Notes: a model not told the origin generated them from the letters alone. Positions 23,061 through 34,224 are shown, counted from the stretch's first letter. The stretch is 37,615 bases of DNA from Xylaria sp. FL1777 (GCA_022578965.1 MU400809.1:1-37615); one strand, 5' to 3'. Program-made: numbers and translations.

Positions 23061-24949
23061 AAAAAAAAGAACAAAAAGAAAAGCTATAAAAAAAAAAAGA
23101 TTTTTTAACTTAAAAAAAAAGTACAAGTTATAAAAGTTTAAAACAATAAAAAACAACAAAGCAATTTAAAAAATATGTTTTTAAAGCAAAAGTATAAAAT
23201 TATTGTTTTAAGTTAAAACAAAAGTGTTATACTAAACAAATTTAAATATTTTATTTATATAAGTTAAAATAAATAAGCATATAAATACTATTTAAAAGCT
23301 TTATAGTTATTAAAACAAATTGCAAAAAAATATATTTATTATATAAATAATTAAAGTTATTTAATATATAACTTAAAAAAATAGTTTAACTAAAAGTAGC
23401 AAATAATAAAAAATAATAAGTTAACGCAGTTAATAAACTTATAAAATTATAAAAACTTTAAATTATTAAAGCTTAAAATATAGCTTAAAAAAAAATTATA
23501 TTTAAAGAAATAAAACTGTAATTATAAATAATATAGTTATTAAACTAATTATAAATTACTAAAATATTTAGTTATTAAATAAACTTAAAGAAATAAAACC
23601 TATAAAACTTTAAAGCAAAAACAAATAAAATTAAAAGCTATAAAAAATACTATAAAAAAAGAACTAATAAAAATAAATAAAGTATTTTTATAGCTTAAAC
23701 TACTTTAAATATAATAAAACAAAAAAACATTAATAATTAACGCAAAAATTAATACGTTTTAAAAACTAAAACTAGTAATTTAACTAATTATTAAAAGTTA
23801 TTATTATAATAAAACTATAATAAAAAACAATAATAATATTTTATGTTTAAAAGATTTAAAACATAACGAAGTACTATAAAATTGCTATATAATATATTAT
23901 TGCTACTAATATTTACTTAATAAATTAAAAAATAATTAGTTTTTTAAACAAATTACAAAAATAAAAATATAGAACTTTTATAAATTAAAATAATTAATTA
24001 TAATTATAGTTTATTATAAAGATTTATAAAAATTTGCAACATTTAAAAAGAATTTTAATTGTACTTATAATATTATTTTAAAGAAATATAAAAATAACTG
24101 CTATAAATATTATTAGCTAATTAAAGCATAATTGTACTAAGAAATAGTTGCTAAAAGCAAAAAAGCTTAAAAACTGCAATTTAAAGCTTGCTTAAAAGCA
24201 AAAACAAAATAAAATATAATAATATCTAAAGTACTAAATAAAATAAGCATTTAAACATTTTATAAAAAAAAATCAAAAAACAAAATAATTACTTGCTAAA
24301 AAAGCAGCAAATAGCTAAAAAAACTAAGGCTTTATATAAAGTTTAATATAATAACTAGCAAAACTAATTTAAAGTTAAACTTATATATTAAAAAAAAAAA
24401 TATAATATTTTAATTAACTTAAAAATATAAGCTAATATAATTTTACTTAAAGTAGCAAAACAAAATAAAATTCTTTAGAAATATAAACAAAAATCCTAAA
24501 AGATTAAAAAATTTAATAAAAGCATTTTTAGCTATAATAATAGTTATATATTTAAAAAAACTAAACTTTTTAATATATTTATATAAAAACACAAAAAATA
24601 AATTATATTAAATATTGCTAATATATTTAATTATAACATTATTTTAGAAATATTATAGCTAAAAACTAGCAACTTTTTAATTTAATAAAAAGTAAAAACT
24701 ATTAATTAAAAAAGCAAAAAATAAAGCAAAAAAATTAGAAAAATTATAAAAAAAATTCTAAACAAAATATTAAAGGTATATTATAAATTTTATAAACTAT
24801 TTAAAAAAAAAAAAAAAAAAAAACTTTTTAAATATAGCTTATAGAATTACTATATTTTTATTAAAGAAAAATATTAATTAAAGCTTTATTAAGTATATTA
24901 TATAAGCTTAAATAAAACAAACGCTTTATAAAAATACATTTAAAAAAAT
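23061..24949 (+). pseudogene. gypsy protease and N-terminal pol region, copy A (motifs not resolved)
   Basis: By position this 1.9 kb between the zinc knuckle and the RT should hold the aspartic protease and the linker. I could not find a convincing D(S/T)GA block, because RIP changes every base of the motif context. The sequence aligns throughout with 690-1844 plus 6987-7700 of copy B, and its right part with the end of copy C. Annotation rests on synteny only. Confidence 0.45.
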
Positions 24950-26090
24950 TTAGCAAGAAGATTTCTAAAAGAATTTTAGTTATTTGCTAAATATTTTATA
25001 GTATTAATACTTAAAATAAAAAATAAAAAACAACTAATTAATGAAAAAAAAAAACTAGTATAGTAAGTAATAATTAATTACTAATTATTAAACGTAATTA
25101 TTATTATAAATAAATATTTTTTTACTTTACTAGTAATTATAAAAAAAAATATTAGTTAAGCAAAATAGTTTATAGTAGTTAATATTTTAAATAAATATTA
25201 TGCTATTAAAATAGCTAAAGAAAAAAAATGAAAAACTGTTATATAAATAATATATAGACTATATAAGTATATAATTATGCTATAAGGACTATAAAACGTA
25301 CTAGCTAGCTTTTAATATATAATAATAATAATTTTATGGAAATTTTTAAATAAATTTGTGTTTATTTACTTAAACAATATTTTAATTTATTTTAAAACAC
25401 TAAAAAAACACAAAAAACATATAACTTAAGTATTAAAAATACTTAAACAAGCAAAATTATAACTTAACATAAAAAAATATATATAGCATACATAAAAAAT
25501 TAACTTTTTAGGATTTATAATTACTTTAAAACAAATATAAATTTAACAGTTAAAAATTAATATAATATAAAACTAAAAAATATTTAACTTAGCTATTATT
25601 ATAAATATATAATAAGCATTAAAATTTTTAAACTATGTTTAAATGTTAATTTAAGACTTTAGGAAAATAGTATTTTATTTTATAAAGTATACAAAAAAGA
25701 AATATAAAAAAAAATTCTTTTTAATTTTAAAGAAAGCTTAAAAAGCTTTTAAAAAACTAAAACTAAAAGTTATTTTTAACTTTGTAGTTAAACTACTTAA
25801 TTTATAAAAAAAGAAAAAGCTAAAAATAAATGCTTTAAATAATATAATTGCAAAAGTTTTAAAACAACTAAAAAACAACAAAAAATAGTACTTAATAGCT
25901 TATTATTTTAAAGCATTATAAAATGTAGTATTATAATACTTTATATATAACAAAGAATTGCTTGCAATTATTATAGCATTTAAAAAGTAAAAATTGTTTT
26001 TTATAAGAACTACAAAGCTAATTAAAATTTATTTAGATTATTAAAACTTAACAAAATTTATAACTATATAAAAAATTATTAAACAACATA
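24950..26090 (+). pseudogene. gypsy reverse transcriptase-RNase H remnant, copy A
   Basis: The RT palm reads YLNNIL at 25367-25384 (family YLDDIL), preceded by FI and followed by IYF. Downstream come INFLGFIITL (family FLGFxIT), ALKFLNY (family FLGxxNYYR), then YLIAYYF and YNKELLAIIIAF (ELLAII at 25955-25972), the hallmark of the RNase H-like domain in Ty3/gypsy Pol. All blocks are in the order RT palm, thumb, connection, RNase H. Asp-to-Asn and Gln/Trp-to-stop changes destroy activity. This is the strongest evidence for family assignment. Confidence 0.9.
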
Positions 26091-26399
26091 AAAATTAAAT
26101 AGTTTTTTTTTTTAAGTTTAACTTTAAAATATGTTATATTAAAAAAAAAGAAAACATTTAAGCAAACATACTTAGTTAACAAAGTTAAAAAAGATTTAAA
26201 GTTTTAAAAAAAAACATTTAAGTATTACATTTTTAAAAAAATAAAAACTTAAAAATTAAAGTTATATTTAAAAACTTTATAAATATATAGCTATAATAAG
26301 CTTATAACTTAAAAAAGTTAGCATAACTACAAAAATATAAAAAATTAAAAAATAACAAGCTAATATATAAACATAAGGTTTATTTACTGAAATTTTTAT

Positions 26400-27430
26400 A
26401 AAATAAATTTATTAAGAAATTTTATAAATACTTATTATATAAATACTAAAAAACAATAAAAACAGTTTAACAATTATAAAAAAAATATAATTTTTTAAAA
26501 CTATAAAACATAGTTAAATTTATTATAAAAAAGTGTAATATTTATAATAAAGCTAAAATAGCTTAACATAAGCTTTATAAACTATTATAACTTATATAAA
26601 TACTTAAACAAGCATAATATATTATTGTTTAAAATTTTATTATAGTATTACTTTTATTAATTAATTTAGTTATAAAAGTATAATATAATAAAATATAAGT
26701 TATTATTAATAAACTTACTAAGTATGCTTATTTTTTATTGTTTAAAGAAAATATAATAGCTAAATAACTTATATATGCTTTTATATGCTAATATTTAAAT
26801 AAGCATAAACTACTAAAGAAAATTGTTTTAAACTAAAATAAATTATTTATTTTTAAGTTTAAAACTAGCTTTTTTAAACTTATTAACATTAAACTAAAGT
26901 TTTTAATTGCTTACTACTTATAAACAAATAAATAAACAAAAAAACTAAACTAAATATTAAAACAATATTTATAAAGTTATATTAACTATTAATAAAACAA
27001 TTAAGTAAAACTATTATTAATAGCATAAATTTTATATAATATATTAATAAACAAAAATATAAACATATTTTTGTATAAAGCTATTTATAAATAGCAAGCA
27101 ACTATTAAAAAACAAAAAAAAACATTAATAAAAGCACTTGCTATTTTAACTATAGTACTTTAAGCAAAAACTATTACAATAAAAATTAAAACGTTATAAG
27201 CTAAACTATAACTACGTTTTTAGTTTTTATAACAATAAATATTAGTATATTATAATAGAAAACGAACTAAAAAACTAATTTTTAAAAAAAAAAACAAGGT
27301 TTACTTGTTATAATAAAAACAAAATGCAAACATTAATATTTTTTAAATTAAAATAAAACAACTAAGCAATAAATTAAAATTTAAAAAACTTAGCTTTTTT
27401 AAAATTAAAGAAGTTATTTTACTTATTAAC
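26400..27430 (+). pseudogene. gypsy integrase remnant (zinc finger, DDE core, GPF tail), copy A
   Basis: The zinc-binding part ends near 26540 with KKCNIY, the second Cys having become Tyr. The catalytic core reads INKLTKYAYFLLF from 26702 (family DRLTKYAHFIP; first catalytic Asp now AAT at 26708-26710). It then reads IVLN*NKLF at 26822-26848 (family IVSDRDxxF; second Asp now AAC), and LIAYYL near 26903-26925 (family STAYHPQ). The C-terminal tail reads LSFFKIKEVI near 27395-27420, corresponding to the GPF/Y module. The intact enzyme would insert element cDNA and make the 5-bp target duplication. Confidence 0.88.
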
Positions 27431-27550
27431 TATAAACTGTTATTATTAAAGAACATGCAAATTTACTTTGTTTTTTATATTTTTTTACTAAAACTAGCAC
27501 TTATTAAAATATTTATTAAAATATAACTAAAAATAAAAACAAATTAAAAC

Positions 27551-27700
27551 ATTTATAAAGTTAAAAATATACTAAATTTTTATTAAAACAATAATAACGT
27601 TAAATATTTTATTAAATAAAAAAAATATTTATATGCTAATAATATTTAAGAACTTAAAAACATTTAAAAACTGCTAAAATAATTATAAACTAGTTTTACT
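27551..27700 (+). pseudogene. chromodomain at the integrase C-terminus, copy A
   Basis: The frame reads IYKVKNIL, then VKYFIK*KKYLYANNI*EL (27590-27655), then NI*KLL. This is the chromodomain pattern (Y)EVExIL...YLVKWKGYxxxxNTWEPxxNL, with Trp codons turned to stops and Asp/Glu to Asn/Lys. Spacing agrees with gypsy chromoviruses, where the domain sits about 100-150 residues after the integrase core. Chromodomains bind methylated histone H3 and steer integration to heterochromatin (family knowledge). The same block occurs inverted in copy C at about 34075-34224. Confidence 0.85.
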
Positions 27701-27769
27701 ATTAATACTTTAATTAGCTAAAGCTAGAAAAAAAGAATTAACTTTAAACAAAATGTTTAGTACGTTTTA

Positions 27770-28260
27770 ATTAAGCTTTAAAAAAACAACTAGCAATAGT
27801 TGTACTGCTTTAATATGCTATTTTTGTTTTTTAGCTATACAACGTTTTTTTGTTTTAACTTGCTTAAGCTTTTTTAAATTATTTAAACTATAAGCTATAG
27901 CAGCAGCTATTTTTTTTTGCTATAGTTTTTTTTGTTGCTTAAAACAGCAAATTTTTGCGCTTATTTTTTTATGCTTTTTTATTAGCGAGTTTAATTTATT
28001 TTTTAGCTTTTTATGCTAAAAAATAAGCTATTATATTTGCTTTAAAAACAAACTTCTAGCGTTGCAATTTGTTTGTTTAGCTATAACATATTTAATATAT
28101 TAATTAGAGTTAAATTTTAACATTAAACATTTTGTGCTATAATAATTACAGCAAAAGCATAAAGCTATTTTAATTAATTTTAGTTTAATAAAAAAAAGCA
28201 AAGCAAAATTTTGTTAAGCTTTTTGTTAAGAATGCAACAAGCGAAGTTTTTTAGAAACCT
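27770..28260 (-). pseudogene. antisense Cys-rich plus coiled-coil reading frame in the 3' region of gypsy copy A
   Basis: The minus strand, antisense to pol, holds a frame beginning near 28260. It reads ALCFCCNYYSTKCLML, then YIKYVIAKQTNCNARSLF, then KKLKNKLNSLIKKHKKISAK and ICCFKQQKK. Undoing RIP in thought gives C..C...C, then CxxC...CD, then a Lys/Glu/Leu-rich coiled coil. Short Cys-rich plus coiled-coil proteins of this layout are common hypothetical, transposon-associated proteins in fungal genomes, from memory of the pattern. The same frame is present in copy C (33575-34005), with a GAC Asp codon preserved where copy A has AAC. It lies between the chromodomain and the 3' LTR. Function is unknown. 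Confidence 0.5.
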
Positions 28261-28354
28261 TATTAAATATAATAAGCATAAAAAACAAAAAACAAAAAAT
28301 AAAAAAAAAAAACTTATAAAAAAGAAAATATAGAATTGTTAGAACAACAATTAT

Positions 28355-28370
28355 AAGAAAAAGAAAATAA
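28355..28370 (+). other. polypurine tract before the 3' LTR of copy A
   Basis: AAGAAAAAGAAAATAA ends directly at the LTR start TGTTA. In LTR retrotransposons such a tract primes plus-strand DNA synthesis; it confirms the plus orientation. Confidence 0.7.
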
Positions 28371-28887
28371 TGTTATAAAATAAGCTAACTAAGCTAGTTA
28401 AAAAGCTAAGTATAAAAAAAGCATGCGTAAAAAAAGTTCTATTTATTAAAAAAATATATATTTAAACTATTATAAAGGTTTAATGCATAGATTTAATAAA
28501 CTTAAGCGTTAAATCTATTAAGCTTTAAACTTAACAAACTTAAGCGTTAAGTTTATTAAGCTTTAAACTTAAAACAATATAGCGTTAAGTTTATTAAAAA
28601 AAGTAATATTTATAGATTACTATTACTGTTTTTTTTGTTTATATAATTATGCACTTCTTATATTTAGTTATTTATTTAGTTTTAGTTCCTTAGCTATTAA
28701 TTTTTTATAACTGCTAAGCATTAATATATTTATTACTTTTAAATCCTTTAAAACCTTTATTAATGCATAATAATAAAAATACCTTAAAAACTTTCCTAAT
28801 AAACTACCGTTAAAGATCCTATTATTACCTATAAATCAAGACTTCAAAAGCAAACCTATTATATTAATATATAACAGGTTTATTATA
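28371..28887 (+). repeat. 3' LTR of gypsy copy A
   Basis: It is a direct repeat of 21153-21669 with equal length, differing almost only by transitions. It is followed at once by the target duplication TAGCT (28888-28892). Confidence 0.92.
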
Positions 28888-29302
28888 TAGCTTAGCTAAA
28901 TAACTATATAAGGTTTTATGCTTAAAGCAATTGCTATTATAATTACTTATAAGGCTTTTTTTTTTTAATTTACATTATACTTTTTATGTTTAATTGTTTT
29001 ATTACTTATAGTAAATCTTACTAAATGATAAAATAAGCTTTATAATCGAAACTTTATACTTTAGTCTTTTTTTTTTTTTTGCTAATAAATTATGTGCGCA
29101 AAATATAGTATAGCTTTTTTATTTATATAGTTTACCGTTATTTTGTTTAGATTAATTTTTATAACATTTAAACTTTAGCTATAGTAAAACTACGTAAAAC
29201 AGATAAAGTTTAGCTTTTAAATTACGTAAACTTTGTTATTTTCTTTAAATTAGTTTTTATAATATTTAAAGCGCTTTTACCATTTATTTTAACTTTTATT
29301 AA

Positions 29303-29370
29303 AGTTAACTGCTAAGATTTATGCTATTTATAGTTAACTTATAAAGATTTACGTTGTTTATAAGCGTTAA
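29303..29370. repeat. two imperfect 30-bp tandem units
   Basis: AGTTAACT followed by a triplet, AAGATTT and a TT(T)AT-rich stretch occurs twice with a 30-base period (AAGATTT at 29314 and 29344), diverged mainly by transitions. Confidence 0.55.
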
Positions 29371-30012
29371 TTATTTATTTATTAGCTAAATACTTTATAT
29401 ATTTTATACTTGTTAAATAGCTATACTACTTAAATATTACTACATTTAACTTTATATTAACGTTTATAGTTATATAACTTTTAGTTCTTGAAATATTAGT
29501 TTATATTACACTTAGTTATTTTTTGCTTGCATTAAGTTTTTTAATATGTGTAATACTTGATATTTTTTACTTGATTTTATTATATTTGCGTTATATTTAA
29601 TTGCACTTTTAATTTTAAATTAAATTATTTGCTTTATAAAGTTATGCAACAATTTAGTAAAGCAGCTAATAAGCAAATAATATTAATTTAATTAAGCATA
29701 AATTTAGTTAAACTTAAAGAAATTTTTTAAGTTTTATAAACGCGCTAGTTTATATTTACTTATATATTTATATATTTTAACGCATTAAATTTTAGTACTA
29801 CTTTATATACTTATATTTTATATTTTATGTTATTTTTTAGCTTATATTACTTATTGCTATTAGCTTTAATAGCAAGCTAAAACAGTAAATAAAACGATTT
29901 ACTAAGCAAATATTTTAACGATTTACTTTTAGATTTATAAATAAGTACTTTATTAAACTACAAAAGTTTTAAAATTAAGTTTGTTATTAAAAATTTAATA
30001 CTAAAACTTGCT

Positions 30013-30113
30013 AAAATAAGCAAAAAACCGGTTAATTTATTAAATTAGCTGCTTGAACTTTTTAAAATAAATAAAAAACCAGCTAATTTACTAAATTAAC
30101 TATTAATATTGCA
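30013..30113. repeat. two imperfect 51-bp tandem units
   Basis: AAAATAA, AAAAAACC, then TAATTTA and TAAATTA words repeat with a 51-base period (from 30013 and 30064). CCGG in the first unit corresponds to CCAG in the second. They end about 30 bases before the ATG at 30145. Confidence 0.6.
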
Positions 30114-30144
30114 TATATTTTATAGTTTATAATTACTATGTTTT

Positions 30145-32310
30145 ATGCTTACTTTTAAACTAGTTTATTTTAAAAGAGAAACTTAGGACTTATAAACTAT
30201 AAGTGTTTTTTTGCTAAAAAAAACAGCTATAGCTAATGCTAATACTAATGCTTTTTTTTCCGATTAAAAAAAAGGTTTATTGCTAACTTTAAAGCAAATA
30301 AGCAACAATAAAAAAACATAGCAATACTTAATAAATAAATTAGCTAATTAAAATTAAAGAATAGCTTAAATCGTTTAAAACTAAAAGAAACTAAACAAAA
30401 ATATCTATTATAAGCTAAATCTTTTAAAAACTAGTAAAATGTTTATTAAAGATTTAAATACTTTAAGTAAGCAAGTTAATTATTTTTAAAAAATAATAAA
30501 CTAAGTTATTAAAAGTAATAATTAAATAGAAAATATATTAAAAAAACTTTTAAACTGCATATTTTATACTTGCAATAGTTTAGTATTATTGTTATTAAAA
30601 ATACTAGTGCTATATTAGCTAATATTAAAACAATTAGTTTTATTTTAGCTATTTTTGCTTTTATTTTATATAAATACACTTAGTTTTAAATTATAATTGC
30701 TTTATAAAAATAAAGCAGCTTTATTTTTAATATTTATAATAGCTATACTTATTAAATTAGCAAGCAACTTTTATTAAGAACTATTATAAAAACTATTATA
30801 CTTAGCAACTTTTAGTTTAGTAAGTATTAATTGTTTTTTTGCTTTTTAGTTTAATTTTAATATAGTATTATGTTTATTAATTAAAACTACTTAACTAATA
30901 GTTTTTTTAATAGCACTTTTTGCTTAAATAGTAGCTTTTGCGCTTTTTGTATTATTTACTGCAAATATTACAGTTAATACAACAATAATAACTATATTAC
31001 TTATAATAATTAACTTTATTTTTATTTTTAATATAAAAGCTGCTATTTTTATACTTATATAATTAATTATGCATAAAGTAGCACTTAAAAGTAATAGTTT
31101 TAATTAAAATAAACTATTTAAGTTTTTTATTATATATTAGTAGTTTAAAAAAGCAAAAAGTTATACTTTTAATAATTGTAAAAAAAAAGCTAAAAAACGT
31201 ATAAACATAAACATAAACATAAACATTAATTTAAATTTAAATAATCTTTTTTTAAATAATAATAATAGTAATAATAAAAGCAATAAATAACCTTTTTGTA
31301 AAAATAAAGTTAGCTTGCTTAATTAAAGTAATTATATTAACTAAAGTACTACTTTTAAAAAAAAAATTAACTAGATTTATTATTAACAAATTAAATAAGT
31401 TAAAACGTTTTAATATTAGTTATTTTAATTTTAATTAAAATAATTTTAAAAATGTTAGCATAGTTATAAATAGTAATAAATTAATCTTTATTAATATTTA
31501 TTGCTTTATAAATTATATTTTTTTATTTTTTAAAAACTTAAGTATTTATAACTTTAATAAAAAGCAAATATTAAAAATGTTTTAAACTTTGTTAAAAAGT
31601 ACTGCAATAATATAATAAAATAATAAATTAACATTAGCTATATATATAAATTATTATATTAAAGGATTAAACAAAATATTTAATAAACTTATAATTTAAT
31701 TTATAATGCTTGCTTTTAAAACAACTTAATAATTTAATAGCACTAAGCTTACTTTAGAAAATATAACTTAAAAAGATATAATAATAATAACTTTTATTTA
31801 AAAAAAGCTGCAATATATTAAAGCAATAAAAACTTTAATTAAAAACAATAAAAATTAGCAAAGCATAATAGTTTTTATTTAAACTTATATAAATATAAAT
31901 ATTAAGCAATACTTTTATGCTTTAAAAAAAAAAAATCTTTAGCTAAATATATAACTAAAGTTATTAAAGCAAAACTAATTTTTATTATAATAGCAAAAAA
32001 AATGTTTTTTTATATATATAAAAAAAAAAAGTAATATATATAATACTAATTACTTTTGCTTAAAAGTTATAATTATAAGTTTTATAAAAATAAGTATAAA
32101 TATAAGTTAAAAAATAAAAATAAGTTTAGCAAAAATAGTAAAAATAATAATAATAAGCTTTTATAAAAAAAAAAGAACGTAAATATAAATATAGTTGCAA
32201 GCATTATTAAAATAAATATAATAAACATAAAAAAAATTATAATTAAGCTTATTTTATAAACTTTAATTTTAAGTTTATTTTTTTTAAGTTTAAAAACTTA
32301 ATTTTCTTTT
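30145..32310 (+). pseudogene. fossil protein-coding frame of unknown family (about 720 codons, single phase)
   Basis: From ATG 30145 (MLTFKLVYFKRET) one phase can be followed for about 2.1 kb without a needed frameshift. Stops are TAA or TAG, as expected for RIP of Gln and Trp codons. Residues about 30-140 look coiled-coil-like (KKLNKNIYYKLNLLK, IKDLNTLSKQVNYF). Residues about 180-310 are hydrophobic, although RIP itself turns Ser, Thr and Ala codons hydrophobic. From residue 353 come (IN)n and LNLNNLFLNNNN, where AAT after T probably derives from GAT, implying an Asp/Glu-rich tract. Later parts (RYNNNNFYLKKAAIY) and the stretch after 32062 are similar. The 3' end is uncertain (32020-32330). 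I recognise no family; it could be a transposon protein or a host gene hit by RIP. Confidence 0.5.
31201..31224 (+). repeat. four ATAAAC hexamer units inside the fossil frame
   Basis: ATAAAC is repeated four times without a break. It is in frame with the fossil reading frame and encodes alternating Ile and Asn, plausibly Met/Ile and Asp before RIP. Confidence 0.8.
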
Positions 32311-32925
32311 TTTTAAAAAGCTTAAATAGTATAGCTTTTATAATAATAAACTATAGTAATATATATAAGTATTATAAAAAAACTTTTAACTTGTTGCGTA
32401 ATAAAAACTAATATACTTATAAATATATTAATTGCTTATATAAACAAATTATATTTTAGTTGCTTGCTAATTTAATAATATATATATGTAAGCATTATTA
32501 TACTTTGTTTAATTTTTATAATTAGCTGTTTTATTACTTAAAGATTTGCAGTATAAACAAATTATAAGCAGATTTAGCTTTATATTAGCTAAAAATAAGC
32601 ATTTTTGCAGAAATTAAAAGCGTTAAATTTAAAGCTAAGCTAATTATACTTTATATACGCTAAGCACCTTTAGTTGCTAATATTTTAAATAATTTATTAA
32701 AATGTTTTAGCGTTAAATACTTATATTTTAAAGTAAATATATATATTAAACCTAATAATAAAAAAGTTTAAGTATGCTTAAACATAAGTATATTATAAAG
32801 CATTATTATACGTAAGCTTTTTAATATTTATAAACATATAATTAAATATTAAAAAGGTTAATAAGCAAAAAGAATTAAAAGCATTAATAAAAGCTGCTTT
32901 TATTGCATATTAAAAGCTAAGTTTT
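32311..32925. other. unassigned AT-rich spacer left of gypsy copy C
   Basis: There is no match to other parts of the window and no domain seen in any frame. It ends at the LTR of gypsy C. The 5 bases before that LTR (GTTTT, 32921-32925) should be one target duplication of copy C; its partner lies outside the window. Confidence 0.5.
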
Positions 32926-33404
32926 GTAATAAACTTATTATATATTAATATAACAGGTTTGTTTTTAGGGTCTTGATTTATAGGTAATAATAGGATTTTT
33001 AATAGTAGTTTGTTAAGGAGGTTTTTAGAGTACTTTTACTACTATGCATTAATAAAGGTTTTAAAAGATTAAAAGTAATAAATATATTAGTGCTTAGTAG
33101 TTATAAAAAATTAATAGCTAAAAAGCTAAGAATTAAGTAAGTAATTAAATATAAAAAATGCATAATTTATATAAACAAAAAAAATAGTAGTAATAATTTA
33201 TAAACGTTGCTTTTTTTAATAAACTTAATGCTATATTGTTTTAAGTTTAAAGTTTAATAAACTTAACGCTTAAGTTTGTTAAATCTATGCATTAAACTCT
33301 TATAATAGTTTAAATATATATTTTTTTAACGAATAGAACTTTTTTTATGCATGTTTTTTTTATACTTAGCTTTTTAACTAGCTTAGTTAGCTTATTTTGT
33401 AATA
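32926..33404 (-). repeat. 3' LTR of gypsy copy C (479 bp, one 38-bp unit fewer)
   Basis: It is homologous to the LTRs of copy A in reverse. The end at 32926 reads TGTAATAA on the plus strand, preserving the TG...CA boundary that RIP erased in copy A. It has one palindromic CTTAAGCGTTAAG unit (near 33255-33280) where copy A has two, which accounts for the 38-bp length difference. Confidence 0.88.
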
Positions 33405-33574
33405 TTATTTTCTTTTTTTTATAATTGTTGTTTTAATAATTTTATATTTCTTTTTTTGTAAGTTTTCTTTTTTTATTTCTTGTTTTTTGTTTTTTATGCT
33501 TATTATGTTTAGTAAGGTTTTTAAAAAACTTTGCTTATTACGTTTTAAACAAAAGGCTTAATAAAACTTTGCTT

Positions 33575-34005
33575 TGCTTTTTTTTATTAAACTAAAATTA
33601 ATTAAAATAGCTTTATGCTTTTGCTGCAATTATTATAGCATAAAATGTTTAATATTAAAATTTAATTTTAATTAATATGTTAAATATATTATAGCTAAAT
33701 AAGCAAATTGCAATGCTAAAAGTTTATTTTTAAAGCAAATATAACAGCTTATTTTTTAGTACAAAAAGCTAAAAAATAAATTAGACTTGCTAATAAAAAA
33801 GCATAAAAAAATAAGTGCAAAAATTTGCTGTTTTAAGCAATAAAAGAAATTATAGCAAAAAAAAATAACTACTACTATAGCTTATAGTTTAAGTAGTTTA
33901 AAAAAGCTTAAGCAAATTAAAGCAAAAAAGCGTTATATTGCTAAAAAACAAAAATAACGCATTAAAGTAGTATAATTATTACTAATTATTTTTTTAAAGT
34001 TTAAT
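33575..34005 (+). pseudogene. antisense Cys-rich plus coiled-coil frame in gypsy copy C
   Basis: It is the homologue of 27770-28260. The plus strand reads IALCFCCNYYSIKCL, then AK*ANCNAKSLFLKQI, then NKLDLLIKKHKKISAK and ICCFKQ. The phase matches copy A over the Cys-rich and coiled-coil parts, with RIP-type stops (CAA to TAA). GAC (Asp) is kept in NKLDLL. Its presence in both copies shows it belonged to the element before these copies diverged. Product role is unknown. Confidence 0.5.
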
Positions 34006-34074
34006 TAAAACGTATTAAGCGTTTTGTTTAAAGTTAATGCTTTTTTTTTAGTTTTAGCTAATTAAAGTATTAAT

Positions 34075-34224
34075 AGTAAAACTAGTTTATAATAATTTTA
34101 GCAGTTTTTAAGTGTTTTTTAGGTTTTTAAGTATTATTAGCATATAAGTATTTTTTTTATTTAATAAAATACTTAATGTTATTATTATTTTAACAGAAAT
34201 TTAGTATATTTTTAATTTTATAAA
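34075..34224 (-). pseudogene. chromodomain remnant, gypsy copy C
   Basis: This is the reverse complement of the copy A chromodomain region (27551-27700), with the same spacing of the VKYF, IK*K and NN(T/I)*E blocks. It lies directly downstream (minus strand) of the integrase tail. Confidence 0.75.

Larger units (their letters stand above)
21153..28887 (+). mobile_element. Ty3/gypsy chromovirus copy A, structurally complete (7.7 kb)
   Basis: Two 517-bp LTRs (21153-21669 and 28371-28887) bound an internal region with gag, RT-RNase H, integrase and chromodomain in the Ty3/gypsy order. Exact 5-bp duplications TAGCT lie at 21148-21152 and 28888-28892. The LTRs start TGTTA; the right end reads TTATTATA here and TTATTACA in copy C, so the original TG...CA ends are inferred. 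A purine-rich tract precedes the 3' LTR and confirms the orientation. All coding domains are riddled with TAA/TAG stops. The element is dead but complete in structure. Confidence 0.93.
28888..30144. other. unassigned AT-rich spacer right of gypsy A
   Basis: It begins with the right target duplication of gypsy A. It has no match to the LINE or gypsy families. It contains an imperfect 30-bp tandem duplication (29303-29370) and a 51-bp tandem duplication (30013-30113). TTGA and CGTAAA words are more frequent than in the gypsy and LINE parts, suggesting milder RIP. It may hold the upstream region of the fossil frame starting at 30145. I see no gene in it. Confidence 0.5.

Noticed and set aside
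22878..23159. Open frame of 93 codons on the minus strand in gypsy gag
   Set aside because: The plus strand here encodes the Gag C-terminus with a recognisable zinc knuckle, so the antisense frame is a by-product.
28334..28352. AATTGTT/AACAATT inverted repeat before the polypurine tract, as a terminator or hairpin
   Set aside because: The 7-bp arms are AT-rich and not exactly kept in copy C (near 33425); chance is likely in this composition.
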